Below are positions 1-14,202 of a stretch of 64,000 nucleotides of DNA, piece by piece. The notes below the pieces were generated by a model. That model made no database searches. It was not told where the DNA came from and saw only the letters and a program-made list of their open reading frames with translations. This DNA is from Stichopus chloronotus (taxonomy: Eukaryota; Echinodermata; Holothuroidea; Aspidochirotida; Stichopodidae), in assembly GCA_021234535.1 (NCBI GenBank), contig CM037846.1, forward strand, positions 14,520,150 through 14,584,149, written 5' to 3'. Both the position numbers and the translations under genes were made by a program. How positions within the stretch are numbered: the stretch's first letter is position 1; the number at the start of each line of letters is the position of its first letter.

Positions 1-3000
1 AGTCAACAAGCTGAGTGTAATGCACAGTGTATTACAATAGCCTATCCCGATGAACCCACCCATTGAACTTCTCTAAATACATACAACTGACCAGTATGAT
101 GGGCTTTACACACAGCTTAGTATTATCACAGACCACTCTTTCCTGGTATCAGACCATGAACAAACACCCATTTTCACAGCTCTGCCCTGTGTAACTTTGC
201 AGGTATTGAGCAGTGACAAATGGGAGAGGTCAAACTCTCCAAAACTGGATAGAAACAACAAGGTTTTGAAAAGTGCAAACAACCCTCCAAGGGCTAGATC
301 TGGCTTTGAAACAATGGTCTACTAGCGTAAATATGCTAAACTGTAGAATCCCCTACTGGTAGTGGTAGTTGGTGGACTCTTTTAAGGGTGATAGTTCAAA
401 AATAATTGGGCAACTTTTTGATAAGAAAGTGACTTGCCTGTCAGAGCAGAATTACGTTGTTCATGACTATGAGCAGCTGTACCTGTGTGGCTGGAATGGC
501 ACTATATATAAAAATCCAATTTATTATAATCATTTTTAACATGCAGAACACAGGCTGCCTATAGTTCAACCAGCAGTGTGCACAATCAGGGAAACAGTTC
601 ACTAAGTCAGTGGAGTCTGTTCAAAGAACCAAAGTTGAATGCACTTGAAACTTGGAACAATGTTGGTCGCTACTTTCTGAGTAAGTAATCCTCAATGTAT
701 ATCATGGTTGACAAACATCATCTGAGGTCTGCACATACAGTACATGATACATTGTCTCAAACTTGCGTTGATCAAACTTCATCATGGTATGTAGTAAAAT
801 GAAACATACAGCAGCAGTCTGCAAGGCTTTAAGTTGGATCACTGACTACAGAGTAGATGGTGGTAAAGCCAGGCTGGTCCGGGCTGAGGGAGGGGCAAAA
901 GCGTTGAAGTGTGGGGCAAGTTCTGCAGTACAGTACAATAATGACACTGAGCAGTGAGCAGAGTGCCACCACCACCAGCCTGAAGTGTTGAGAGAACAGT
1001 TTTGGATAAAAATGACTCTCAGATTGTAGGAAATGGTCTTGTGAGCTTCAGATAATGTTTTCATTTGTTTCTTCAAGTTTCATGGGGGAGGGGGGAGCAA
1101 GCGGTTAGCAAGAAATTTTCCAGGTTACTCCAATGACCCACTCCCTGCCGTCCTCCTGTTTTTGATTATGCCACTGACTGAAGAAGCAGAAGCTGGTTGA
1201 AGCTTCAACATTGTCTAGAGTATATGAAAAATTGCAGTACCCCGTTGAAATAAGCTCTGTACATAAGAATATGGCATAGAATGAAAGTGAAGTCAAGGAA
1301 ATATAATACTGAGAGTGTTTCCATTACCATGACAAAAGGTCATTAAATCTGTGTGTTTCCTGTCCAGTGTGCAATCAACTATGAAATTGGATTTGATATA
1401 CTTGCTTTAATTGCAAAAAAACCCTTAAAAATAAAAAGAAGAACAAGGCAGAAGTGAGTTACTGATTGGGAATATTGGCACACCCCTCCATTGGTGCACT
1501 GCGCGTGTGTGTGTGTCCGACTCCCCTTGACATACAATGTAAAGTAATTTTCCTTGCAACAGTACTTTACTTTTAATTTTTGTTTATATGGTAATTAGAT
1601 CAAATGAGTCATATCTGCAAAATGATTACAATTCTCTTCATTTCTGGTCAGATATATCAGGGCTGAACATTAACAATTGCCCCATGGTCGAAAGTAAGAA
1701 ATTCATCAGGGCAACTTAGTGAATTCTGAAAGCCACTTGCCCCACTGGGCAAGTTGTTTTAATGCTTTTACAATTAAAGGTCAGCCCTGCACTCGGCTAT
1801 TCTCAATTTAAGTTGAGTGCTTGGCCAGGGAGAAGGCTATTAAGGGGCTGGGGTTTGCTAACTCCACCTCAACAAACCCACCCCCTCCGCTCTGGTCTTC
1901 AATTAATTTAACGCTATCCGTAACTTTATATCATGAGTTACCAGGCAAACTCATCATTTTCAGTGACCATCAAAGTTTCATTTGTCTTTCTTTTATTGTA
2001 TGCCTTTCAGGCAAGTGAAAATTTATCAGAGCCAGTGAATTCTGAATAAACAATGTGTGGTAGTAAAAGTAACAGCGTAGTGATATTAGCAAGAAATCGC
2101 TATGTAAGTCACTGACTTTCTGGCTATACAGTATTCATTTGACTTTCTGTAAGAATGTTGAAGTACCAGTTGCAGTTTGTGCATAGCAGGGTAATGTTAA
2201 TTCGATGGTAAACATATTTTCTGCACTTTGTACAGTACAATATTAGCCTACTGTACTATTTCACACTAATGTCATTACATAGAAAATAATTTACAAGGAA
2301 TTAACTGAACTCACAGAGTACAATACAGTACATTACAAAATGTTGCAACTACTGCACAGTACGTAACTGGCGTGCACAACACGTCTGAGGGATCCTGTCC
2401 CTTCCAGACCTGCAGAAAGGTCTGAGCAGCAAAGGAACTTCCTACTACGGTAAATGAACTGCCTGAGTAGCAACTACAACATGTCTGTGCAGTAAGCTTT
2501 CACAGTATTCGAACAAAGGACTACAGTACCTCTATGATCGGACGCACAATGATCGTACTCTGTAGTAACAGTATTTCCCTCACACACTTTACATGTATAC
2601 ATGTTAAAAAGTTGAAGAAGAGTTTGACCCAATATTTTTATGTCTGAGAGACCTTACAGAGGGTAGTGCATAAGTGCTTTTCTAACCAGAAAATTTTATT
2701 TCCCTTTGATTACTAATATTTCCAGAAATATTTCACCTGCAAATTTCAATATTTCACAATTACGGCACCTTTGGTTTTTACCATATTACAGATATTTGAG
2801 ATATTTCGATTTTGATTCAATGCAGTAATCAAACTGAATGTAAATCGGTTATTACCAGATTCAGTTACTGTAAATATAGCTGGTTTGCTGTGAAAGCTCA
2901 CTATACTGTTCAACAGATAAATCACTTAAACCTAGATGACAAATCCTGTGGCAGTGGAAGTGAATGATATATAGTTACTGTAAAAAAGGCCTTGTATTTG

Positions 3001-4043
3001 CATGTCAGCATTTGAGTACTTTCAAATTATTTTATTGGATGAAAGAAATGAACACTCCTGAATCAGACTGTATTTAACAAAGACAACAATAAGAGCCAAG
3101 TACTGGACCAACAACCAATTGAATTACAAACAGAAAAGGGACTTCAACTTGGGCTCACAAATGAACTTCAGATTTCATTTTCAATCTTGAAACTGATTTT
3201 CTAGTCTTTCCTGCTGTGGAAATCAACTAGCAAACTACAGGTATGTATTTATCCTTCCTGCTACATGTAGGCCTTGACTTTTTTTTTATGGTAGTCCTTC
3301 CCTCAACCACTTTATGAGTTTTAGTTGCATGTCCACAAGGAAATTTAATTGTGTACAAATTTACAGAAAGTTAAGGGGATCACAGAACAAAGATTGTGAT
3401 CGGCGCCGCATGAAGGTGGATGCATACTTGTGAGGTTCATCCACAGAAATAAATACCTAATTCATTTCTGTGGGTTCATCACATCTGTCACCTAGCAACT
3501 TCTCCAGTCCTAATTTGAGCAGTTTCATCAGGCTGAATCTTCCTTTCACTCTCTATGAGCAGATTTTGAATGTCCATTCATCTTGAAGAGCTTCAACATA
3601 TTTTGGGTTTGAGAGACAAACATTTCATTAATACCAACACATGACAATGATTAAAGTTACAAAAGTCCATCAGACAGTACTCAGTATAGTCCTGAATCTG
3701 ATAAAAGCATTGCAAGGTGCTCTTAATTCATCCAAAAAAAAAACAGCTGTTCGTCAGATAACCAACTTTCAACTTTGGATATTTTATTTGTCAACTTTGG
3801 ACAATTGAAAAAATCAAGCTGTGACATGGGCCTATCCATTTCATATTATTTTTCTCCCTATTTTGTTCTGGGCATTCATTGTGAGGTTGAGGGTTCCCTG
3901 ATACTGCAGGGGATCCAAAGCACTTGAACAGGTATTGCTGGCCCTACAGCAATCACATAAAGTTACAATATTACTGTTCATTCAATAGGTGGTGTTGTAA
4001 CCACCATCATCCTAATCACAAAGAAAACTAAAAGCAGACTTAC
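1..4043 (-). other. intron 1 of integrin alpha gene (partial)
   Basis: This stretch follows the splice donor of the alpha first exon on the minus strand and runs to the window edge. I looked on the minus strand for the next expected coding piece (a propeller strand with an LLVGAP-like motif) and found none, so exon 2 probably lies outside the window. The DNA is AT-rich with no ORF that looks coding. It holds one short inverted-repeat element (1,658-1,789). Confidence 0.55.
1658..1789. repeat. short MITE-like element with CAGGGCTGA ends
   Basis: The left end reads CAGGGCTGAACATTAA and the right end, reverse-complemented, reads CAGGGCTGACCTTTAA, giving an imperfect inverted repeat of about 16 bp around a 132-bp unit. 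The CAGGG ends resemble hAT-type termini, but the 8-bp flanks do not match as a target duplication. No coding capacity. Confidence 0.4.
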
Positions 4044-4210
4044 TATGTTGTGCTGATCTCATTCTCATACTGCAGTACTGTGTAGCCAAAATAGTCTCCA
4101 GGGTCTCCACTGTAGCGTATAGGTTTTGTTATGTCTAAATTACATCCATTGCATATTCCAAGCAATGACACAAATAGGCCTATTACCAGCAAAAACTGTT
4201 TGGAAGTCAT
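4044..4210 (-). CDS. integrin alpha subunit, first coding exon (partial gene)
   Basis: Reading from ATG at 4,210 gives 55 codons plus two bases before a strong donor (GTAAGT at 4,043-4,038). Residues 1-22 form a signal peptide with a hydrophobic core (FLLVIGLFVSLLG). The mature start, CNLDITKPIRYSGDPGDYFG then YTVLQY, matches the N-terminal strand of the integrin alpha beta-propeller, where the family has F/NLD...P..YSGP.G.YFG(F/Y). Alpha subunits are single-pass membrane proteins that pair with a beta subunit in adhesion to matrix or cells. Two in-frame ATGs lie upstream (4,310-4,312 and 4,307-4,309) and would add about 34 residues before the signal peptide. I prefer 4,210 because it puts the hydrophobic segment at the N terminus, although its -3 base is C. 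The gene runs off the left edge, so subtype (with or without an inserted I domain) cannot be judged. Confidence 0.85.
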
Positions 4211-4318
4211 TTGTAGATAGATATGTGGTATCCTCTTGCGGGAAGAGTTCAATTGATCCTTCAGGTTGCTCACTCCAATAGATGGACACTCAACAGTCCT
4301 TGTTGTCATCATTTTGAG
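4211..4318 (-). other. probable 5' leader of the integrin alpha first exon
   Basis: Sequence just upstream of the chosen ATG on the minus strand. It stays open in frame with the signal peptide and holds two further ATGs near 4,310. It is either untranslated leader or, less likely, an N-terminal extension. The transcription start is not defined by sequence alone. Confidence 0.4.
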
Positions 4319-5259
4319 CTGTTAGTGTATTGTTTGTTAGTGTCTCCGAGTCTGACAATGCAAGTAAGCACTTCTCTGTAATTTCCAGAATAGGCTATTG
4401 CTGAAAAACTGAAGAAAAAAAAACATAAAAAAACGTAACAAAATAATGCTTGTCTGAAAGCACATATGTTCACTATCAAGTTGGACAGCTTAGCAGATAC
4501 CCTAGTTCTTGCTGTGATAAACCTTTCTCTGGTTTCGAAATAAACGTGTGGTTTATTGGAGCTCAGTGGGTTACGACCTAACCCTGGCCTACAGTAACTT
4601 ACAGTACAATGACATTACTGGAATACTGGTTTAGTGGATTACTGATTGGTAACGCATTGAAGAACAGTTGCTTTCAAACAGTTGAATACACAATAATCTT
4701 ATGTGGGCTTCTGACAGTAACATTTACAAAAAGTTTATCACTGTTCCAAAGTACAAAACAATTTCGGTCGTACGTTGCAATTGCTGACTGTAAGTTGTAA
4801 CACTTGTGAGTTGTGCGCAGCTGAGTATACGTTCACTAAGGCCTACCTTACTCACGGGGGGATAAGCCACCTGTGAGACAACGGACTTGTTACATAGCGT
4901 AACGGTAACCACCAAGTTCCTGATTCTCCAAGCAAAGAAATCAGGATCGGTACGGACTGGTTGCTATTTCCTATTCGGTAAATAAACTCCACATAAAGTC
5001 AAATGAAGCAGCACAATCCGTAAATAATCCAAAAATTAGTACTGATTTGATTTAAAACGGTTTTCGATGGATAATTCCACGGCCAGCTAGTTCGTAGTGG
5101 AAGGTATTACTGGACTGCATACACGCTGTTTGGTCGGCTACACTGAATACTGCAGGGCAGCGCGAGGTGAGCGGTTGTGAGCAGCTGATATAACGGGATA
5201 GTAATTCATTTACAATGCAATTGGATGAGTACTCACAACCTCACACGCGCTTATACTTG

Positions 5260-5267
5260 TGACGTCA
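5260..5267. promoter_or_regulatory. CRE-like palindrome upstream of integrin alpha
   Basis: TGACGTCA, the full CREB/ATF palindrome, lies about 1.05 kb upstream of the alpha start codon in a locally CpG-richer stretch (about 4,800-5,340). Such sites often sit in promoters. Whether this belongs to the alpha promoter is inference. Confidence 0.3.
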
Positions 5268-7035
5268 TGGTGTCGGAACGTTGGAGTTGTGTTTTCTTGC
5301 GGCAGTGAGATTCCGAGAACCAAAAATAAAAACTATCACCTGTAGTCACCTGTAGGTCATTAGACAAAGTAAATCTGATGGCATTTGGGGAAAGATTTAA
5401 ACAAAACTCATATAAACCCCCAACAATACCGTTTGTCTGTCCGCAGTAAGAAAAGCGCCTTGAGTTCGTTTACCGAAGTATACTATTGCCAGCGTCAGCT
5501 GGACCTCTTGAGGTAAAGTTGACTGAAGAACGGACATCAATTCATCGAAGGCAGGGGGGGGTGCGCGTAAATGAGGAATATCCTCCATGGTAATGGGTGG
5601 AGAGGATGTAACACAACAAATCCCCTATTAATCCGTGGGTGAAGAATATTGTCATGCCTAAATCAGCCAAATATCATGCATTTACATGGGTACATTTGTA
5701 GGCTGCTATTCTAAAATTTCACGATTCTCAATTATGTACGACCAAATGTTGGGCTGATCTGCAAGCACTATTTTTTTTTTTTTTGCAGCTAAGACAACTT
5801 ACCTAAACAAGCAGAAGTTGACCGTGGTCATGATTCTAACATTTTACTTCACATCTGGAATGTCTTCTTGTTTTGTTCTTCTTATTTTTTTTATTTTTTT
5901 TTTGGTCAGTCCTTTCTCACTTTACGTGCAGTTAATTTCTGTGAATTTTGTCTTTCATTCTGATTTGTTTTTATATGCTTTTTATATTTTACTACTCGGG
6001 GTTTCATTAAACTTTGTCCATAAAGATTGCAAAGATTGCATTTTAAGCAAAGATCGAAGTCTCGTCTTCTTTCCTTATTTGTGTATTTCCTCAGAAATCA
6101 TAGCGCCTCTGACGGCAACAGCCTGGAGGCGACCTTCCGGCCAAACTGATTTGTCATTTCCTTATAGACGTCATGCAGGCCCTCTAATACCGTTGTAGTC
6201 ACATCACTCTTTTCTGACGTATACACCCTTTGTCTCTCGCATTGTTATAATAATAAAGAACAAGACTTTCCCCTGTTTTATGATGGCATATACACAAAGC
6301 TCAATTGTTGTACATATAGTTGTCAGCTGACCGTCGGTGACTATACCATAAGTGTAGAAAGTACAGATTTCCTTCTTTTTTTTTAATTTATATACCTTAT
6401 CGCCTTAACATCCACCACGACTAGTGGAGTTACCCACAGCTCTTACGGTGTAGCCACCCAAACATTTCTGGCACAGCGTGATAGGCATATGTGCATCACG
6501 ATTACACTGATTTTACGTCAAGAAAAGAAACAAATTTAAAGAAATTTAAACTCTTTCTTATACTCTGCAAATAACGTTATAGTGAGAAAACGTCCCACTT
6601 GTTGTCCCAGTTCACCAACCCTCACCCTTCACCACCCCCCTCCCCTCCCTCTCGGCAAATTCTGACTTCACGTTCCAAGTTTTCAAGTGGCAAACAGTCC
6701 ATTGTATTTAGCCCGTATTCATGGCTGTGATGTCAAATTCACGAAACCGCGGAAATAGACTTCCGATTAGAAAAATGGTTTGGTTGACTATCCGTAAGTG
6801 CATAACAGACCATTATCATTTCCACGAAACAGTGAACTCACATGTAAACATTACACGACAACGTCAATACCATTTACACTGGGTATGATGATGAGTTTTG
6901 GTTTACCACGTAGTCAAATGATGTAAGCCTAGCCCGACATCTAATAGGTCACATTGAGGATGACAACGCTCGATATCTGCGGTGTTGAGAAACTGACAAA
7001 TATACATACATATATAATATGTGAAATAGCATGAC

Positions 7036-7246
7036 ACATATATATATAGCCATATATAGCCATATATATAGCCATATATATAGCCATATATATAGCCATA
7101 TATATAGCCATATATATAGCCATATACATAGCCATATATATAGCCATATATAAAGTCATATATAGCCGTACATATAGCCATATATATAGCCATATATATA
7201 GCCATATGTATAGCCATATGTATAGCCATATGTATAGCCATATATA
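7036..7246. repeat. 12-bp tandem array (TATAGCCATATA)
   Basis: About 17 near-identical copies of a 12-bp unit, gccatatatata, with occasional 8-, 10- or 14-bp variants and point changes (catatgta, catataca). The MAIYMAIY-type ORFs on the minus strand are translation of this array, not protein genes. Confidence 0.9.
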
Positions 7247-8607
7247 TCTGATAGCCATTAAAATCAGAAATAACAGTTTCAACTGTTCAGTGGTTTCCAA
7301 TTAACTTCTTAATATTGTCAGGCATTGAAACTTTGGCAGCATAACTGTCTTGAATTTACAAATATGTCATTGCGGTTCACATGGAATAAACACCCGCACG
7401 GCGGATACAAGGTTTCGAGAGGAGCCAAATCACTAATAATAAATTTATATTTAAATCGTTATGACTCTTTCCTTAGCTATTTGTAATTGATCCCTCGAGA
7501 CATATCACCTGGCATGGGACGTTTCCAAAGCGTCGTTTAATTGACTGCTCATATACGTTTGACTACACTTAGTCCTACAAAGGAAAATGAATTTAATGAA
7601 ATAAAATTTCTTGCCAAATACACTATTCTTGTTGCGATTCAATGACATCTTGTTTCTGGCACATATCCATTCTACTGAAACAGATGAAAATAGAATTAAA
7701 GTGCAAGGACTCTAGAAATATCCTCCATGTGTGGACTACGTTATACTTATGTATAGTAATCAATTCTACATTGCGTGAGTCAGTAAACATTTCCTTTTGA
7801 GTTTAAATCGTGCCTTCAGTTGTGTATTTAGTATCTTGAAAGTACCCTCACTGTGGTATTTAGTGTCATAATCTCAGTTTACTATTCATCAATAAACGAT
7901 GAAGATGATGAATTGCTCCACCGTATATCGAGTTTCCCGCAGTCTCTCAATTGCAAGTTTAAAGAAGGATAGTTAACTGTGACATATAAATATTGCATAT
8001 AGGCTGAATTTTTGCAGTTCTTCTGCCAAATCAGGTACGAGCATAGCGCCTTAGCAAATTTGCTTAAAAAAAAAATGATCCATCAATTACAAATTCAGTC
8101 AGAAAGTGCCCCCCCCCCCCTTACCACACAGATAAAGACCTCTATTTTTTTTTTCTTCCCTCACGTAACATTCATGAGTAAATCTTTTATGCCTCTCTCT
8201 TTAGCTTGGACATGGAATGTTGTCTGGTCAAAGGTCATCACTGTTTACCTTCAGAGTTCAAACATTGATGACAAAACATGATGGCAACCATCGACAACCT
8301 CAAACAACATTCAAGCTGTAGGGAGAGTCATGAAACACAAACTCATGAATATCATGTGTGGGAAGTCAACATCAGACAGAAATTAAAAGAAGACAGCTTT
8401 TTCTGTCTACACGGGGGCACTTTCCGACTGAAATTCCCATACACAGACCACTTTTTACCACAAATCTGTTCATAACGAACTTGGAAAACGAATGTGCAAA
8501 AAGTTATGTGACCTAAGAAGCATACACTCATCACAACTGCCTACACCCCTTTGATGACGGCACTTTATAGGAGAAATCAACCTATACCGACCCTTGAAAT
8601 GTGTATG

Positions 8608-8959
8608 TTAAAGCTGCAATATGAGTTATACTGGTACCCGCCTTGTGATCTACCTTTGCTCTTCGCCAGGGTTTCAGGGAAGAGAAGTAGAGGAAAAGGT
8701 AACTATGCATTCATCTTCCAGATGTTTGAATAGGAAAATTGTCTCAACATTTTTGTTGGCCCTACAAAACTCAAACTCTCCAAGAAAGCATAGCAGTCCA
8801 TCACCGTTACATGAATCAAACAGACCAATTGGAAATTGATGTGAATATTCATGTGTGCAAAAATGGGACTCGAACAATATTATTTTGTTGTGGCTATGAC
8901 ATATTCTGAGGAATTTTACTCTTCCACTGACAATTTTTTAACTCATATTCCAGCTTTAA
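8608..8959. repeat. MITE family A, copy 1
   Basis: 352-bp unit bounded by TTAAAGCTGCAATATGAGTTA on the left and TAACTCATATTCCAGCTTTAA on the right, an inverted repeat of about 20 bp with one mismatch. The interior (TTTCAGGGAAGAGAA, ATGCATTCATCTTCCAGAT, CAGACCAATTGG) recurs at 23.8-24.1 kb in the same orientation and at 12.3-12.7 kb inverted. No transposase is encoded. Confidence 0.8.
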
Positions 8960-11544
8960 TTGATGTGTTGGAATAAACTATCATTATGAACAATGAATGG
9001 ACTTTTCTTTTTGTAATCAATTCTTTCTCATTCCTTTAATTAATCTTTTGCTGTAATTTTTCACCTTTTTTCAGTTAACCAGTACACAAACATGTACTAT
9101 TACATGGTGTAACATGTCTTTACCTTTCTCATTGTATACAAAAATGAAAATGTTTCACAACACCCGATACTGAAACTAAGCCTGAATAGTTGAAACCTTT
9201 TGGCAATTAGACCTTAGAATGGGACCTGCATTTATGAAAACTGACCATTCTATTCCTCTTCGGCGTTGTCCTCCCCTTTCTCCCCACCCCTCCCCCTCCC
9301 TCGTGATTGTATGCAAAAATGGTTTATATGATTATGGTGACTTACACAGATCCGTAGAAGCGCAAGGGCTGAGAGCCCACAATTCCACATGCACAATCTG
9401 AAAATGGTTGTTTCGAACTAATGATGTGGTAGCTATGGTTACCTTAAATTCAGTTCACTCAACTTCATTTCAGTCCCTATATAAAACGCAATGGTTATTT
9501 ACAGAAAACAAGGTTTAATTGAATAAGAAAAAGAGTGGAGGATATAGCAGAAAGAAACTTGGAAAAGCTTATGAAGATTGCCACCCCTTTGAAGGAAAAA
9601 AGGACAACATAAGGAACACTTTCAATAATGATGAAATAATAATAATAGAGAAAAGCAGAACCAAACAACATCAGACAAAATATAATATTAGAAATACAAA
9701 AGCAAGAGCTCAACAATCAATGACAGTTTGTACTGACAGGGTGTGACATGATTTTTAAAAGGGGGGAAAAAATAATATTGCTTAATATTAGGCCTGCCAC
9801 ATATATCGACTCCAGAGTTAAGTACTAGTTGATTCATTTCACTGTTGTGGGAAAGAAGTTGGCATTTTTCACCTCAATGACTCTCTGACGATATCATTAA
9901 ATTGACCCCCCCCCCCCCATTCCCTTCCCCTCTCTCATTATAAAGTAGGGATTAGTGCAGTCCATCCATTCATTACACGTTCAAGACGATGTACAACTCA
10001 TACGACTCCATACAAAATAATGCAAAATCGATGGCGGTATTTTGAAATTGATTGTAACATTCTGGTGGCATAAAAGGCGCAGTTTAATGAGGCACAACTT
10101 CGTCACATCTATTCCTGGAATGGAAATCAACGCATGTATTAGCAAACACACATACCAACAGCTTACATCTACTTCGGTTTCTTGAATTAATTTTTAATAA
10201 AGAGACGGGGAGAAAAAAAAAAACAAATGAGGGCAGCCGACAATAAATATATAACCGGAAAAATAGGTTAACATCTTGAAAAATACAGCAGGCGGTTAAA
10301 CCAATCGATTAGTTAAGAGACCACATGTATTGATTTTTTAACGACGATTTCGCTATAGTACAGTCACCAGGCCGCCTATAGGTATGTAAGAAAATATCAA
10401 ATTATTGTGAGTGTTGGCATGGCCGGGAAAGAGCTTACATTTGTGTTTAAATTTAAGCCAACGAAGTTGTCACATTGCATCTCCATAATCCCTTATTACT
10501 GTGTAGTCAAACCTATTAGAAATGGGTCGTGTTGTGCGTACTCGCCATTCAAGTGCCGAATTAGAGAAAATTACATTGAGATACAATACTTCCAGAACGG
10601 CTGTGAGGCGTGCATCGTCTATTATAAGCTTATTTGGTTTCACGCCAGGTAACTTTCTACTTTACAATCACTACTCCAGTAGAGACCTTCAGGCATCATA
10701 TAAAGTTGCCAATATTATATATGATTTCCTATCTTTACCACATTTTTTACAGGATTTAGAAACTTGAAACATGAAAGCGTTTAAAGTAAAAAAAAAAAAA
10801 CATAAATCGCATGAACAATTTCAAATCAAATATCTCAAGTTTGCTGCCTTCGTTTAATCTGAGACCCTAGTGGAGATAAGCCTATTGGCTTATAGAGTAT
10901 AATTCTCTTGAAATAAAGTTGAAAAGAAGTAAATAAAAGATGATGATAATATTGAAAGACGAGAGAAGTCAAAATGAGTTACGTACAATTCTCAAAGTTT
11001 TATTTCTATTCAAATGAAAAAAAAAACTGTTAATAAAAACTGAAAAAGAAAATATAGCAAATGTAAAAGATCAGAAATTTAGAAACTACAAGTTGAATTC
11101 ACTCTAATTTTGTTTCCATCAAATGCAATTCGCGCAGTTAAACAAGTACAACGCCCCCACTTCTTAACATAGTGCACCTTTAAAACTATCAGTGGAATTG
11201 TATGCACTTGAAAATGGAAAACGGAATCACGAGTTTAAAGTACCGTGACTCTTTTTTGCCCTTTCTTTTTCAAGTGATGCTTCGGTACATGTTACATTGC
11301 ATGCTTTTGTCGGCTATCGAGTACGTCCAACGTCACTTTTCTTAATACGGTGTGTTGTGTAAAGCTTACAAGGATATTATCATAAACACCACCTGAAATG
11401 AAATGTATTTTCCATGAAGAGGATATGGGGGGGGGGGGGGTGCAATGGGGATGGCCTATTTTCAGGCCTAAATAGGTATCCATCCATTAAGCTCATAGAC
11501 CTGAATAGGTGGATACCTAAACTGTAGGCCTTTAATCATTGCTC

Positions 11545-11886
11545 AAAGGAGAATAGGACGTTTTCAATGCAACAACATGGCATATCCATAGAAAATAGCT
11601 TTAATCAATTATGTTAAACGTTTCAGACTCAACCACAAACATCTGGAAGAAGTTATATCCCCCCCCCCCCCAAAAAAACACACATACAATGCATGAGATG
11701 AATTTCGGAAAATGTGTCATTTGAAATTTCAAAGTTTGGGTGATCAAAGCATTCTTGAACAACAAATAATTGAATTTATATCTGTGAGAAACAGATTATT
11801 TTGAATTATCTATCATTCTGTGTCCACAAATATTGATTTTAAAACATGCGATTTTTTTTTTATGTAAAACAAACGCATTTTTCCCT
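11545..11886. repeat. MITE family B, copy 1
   Basis: About 340 bp matching copies near 54.3, 56.2 and 57.1 kb over several blocks: GAAAATAGCTTTAATCA, ATGCATGAGATGAAT, TCATTTGAAATTT, AACAACAAATAA and TGTAAAACAAACGCA. The ends are degenerate versions of TTAAAGGGAAATAGGGCGTTT. A C13 tract (11,659-11,671) interrupts it. Confidence 0.7.
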
Positions 11887-12287
11887 GTAACCGCACACAA
11901 GAGAACATACATTTTCCGAACAGAGGTAATCCTTTGAAACCACACAAATGCTTCTTCTGTTTTAAGTGCAATTTCATGCATATTTATGAAACATTCATAA
12001 AAAATATCTACATGCAGCGTGCGGTTGCTGTTACTAGGAAACGTTAGTTTCTCAAAACATACAAAAACGTACGATGAACTTATTTTATCAAACAATGAGT
12101 TAACATCGTGTCTCTAATTCAGATATACACAGTATTCCAATTGCACAATGTAGGAAACAATGGTTGAAAATCTACGTATCAACACATCATATTTTATAGC
12201 GTACCGGAATTGGTGCTATATATCCATATATTACACTAACATGTTTACATTTTAGTAGTCGAATATACAATCTCTACAGACTCACTA

Positions 12288-12668
12288 TTAGAGCTGGAAT
12301 ATGAGATGAAAATTTGTCATATTTTGCCACTGAATGTCAAATAGGGCCTATGTTTTATCCACTACAAAAAACATTGTCTAAGCCCATTTTTGCATTCATG
12401 AATATTCACATCCGTTCCCATTGATCTGTTTAATTTCAGGTAACAGTGATTGACGGCTAGGCTTTCTTGGAATATCTGAATTTTGTCGGGACAACAAAAT
12501 GTCCAGGCAAGTTTCATATTCAAATATCTGGAGGATGAATGCATAGATCTCTTTTAGATTTTGTGACAGGCGATCTCTTCTCCTATACTTTCTCTTCCTT
12601 GAAACACTGACGAAGAACAAAGACAGATGACCAGGCAATTGCCATTGTAACTCATATTCCAGCTTTAA
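12288..12668. repeat. MITE family A, copy 2 (inverted)
   Basis: 381-bp unit with TTAGAGCTGGAATATGAG at the left and CTCATATTCCAGCTTTAA at the right. Its interior is the reverse complement of copies 1 and 3 (for example ATATCTGGAGGATGAATGCAT). The ORFs at 12,362-12,638 are shadows of this repeat. Confidence 0.8.
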
Positions 12669-14202
12669 GAATCATCATGGGTTGACAGCTTACACTACAT
12701 CAGCAATTCTGTATCGTACAGTGAACGGTAACTCTTTCAACTCCTCACTGAAGAGAATAAGAGTTAACCGATTTGTGGAGCTTATGGAGAATATGGAAGA
12801 ACGATCATAGTACAACACAGAAAGACGTTAAATTGAAAACACAACAAGAAAAAGGAAACAAAAGTGGAAATTGAAAGTGTCCAAATGTACATCAGTTTCT
12901 GCACGGCCCTCAGTCTCCCATCATTTTATATCACGAATATATTACGCCATTAAAAGCCTGGGATCCAAGTGATTCAGATCCCCCCACCCCCCACCCCCTC
13001 CCCCGCATCCTGAAAATGTAAACAGTTTACGCAATCTTCATGTTCCATCGGATTACGAAATTCTAACTTTGCAAAATAGAAAATTGCTTTATGTTCCAAA
13101 ACGGAAATCATTGCAAAAGCTGTGAAAAAGGACCAAAAGGTTATTATAGGCGTATACAAGCTGTAAAATTTTACTCTGCATTACACTTTAACATCCTTCC
13201 ATCGGTCGCGTAACTTTGGGTATTCACGTCATCAGCGATGCATGTATATACTTGTAATGTGATGTTAGTACATATTTGACACACTTTAAAATTCAAAACA
13301 AAGCTGTACCGATTTTGGAAGACAGGCAAAGTAGAAGATATGAACCGTTCTGTTATGTCATTGCAGATACATCACATTTTACATCCGTTCTGCTAAAGTA
13401 CCTACTGTAAGAAAATGATAAATCCTACACATTAGAACTCAAACAAATTCACCATATACATCCCTGTGTGTATACGGACAAAGCAAATACTGGACATTTT
13501 TTAAAACAATATATACAAACCATAAAGGACATCTGCTGAACCCTGATCCCGTCGGGTTGCTATACCTACATAAATCAAAGGACTTAGTGTTTTAATGCAT
13601 GCTTCTAATTTGTTAGCATTTTTGGGACGAGAGAAAAGACGTTTAATAAAAGATGTGGGCCATTTTCATTGAAGGAAAAAATGTTTACAATTGTAGTCCA
13701 CATATCAGCACTGATTTTATTGTTTGTTTCTCTGAGCTGTTAGCTGGTTTTTATTCAAACGTATTTTGGCCATTTAATGAACAGATCTTATACAGATGTG
13801 GGTAAAAGTACCACTCCTTCATGTACTGATTTTTTTTCTATCTACACTCAGGTATTGCGTTAAATGTCTACTTTATTAGCAATAGATAAATCGCATATAT
13901 AAAACATTTTCGTGATATATTCAAACTTAAGACCAATATCGTAGGTAATAAATACAATTTCTAATGGTTTTACCCCAAACAAACGGATTGATAGGTATAC
14001 TTTTGATTCATGTTAATTTGTGACGTAATATCCTATTTTAACACATTTATACTGACAACGCTCCGTCGTGTTTATCTCCAAACAAAAGAAAACATCTGTT
14101 CATCATTGTTCACACTGCACGGTATATAGAAGGTCTTAAACGTGTCACCAGATTAGAAAACAAATGCAATATCAGTTTTGTTTTCCATTGAATATTAATA
14201 TC

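Noticed and set aside
5818..6198. 126-codon Phe/Leu-rich ORF
   Set aside because: T-rich composition gives hydrophobic codons; no homology signal or gene context.
6903..7300. 112- and 119-codon ORFs rich in MAIY/GYIY
   Set aside because: Translation of the 12-bp tandem array; all frames stay open for compositional reasons.
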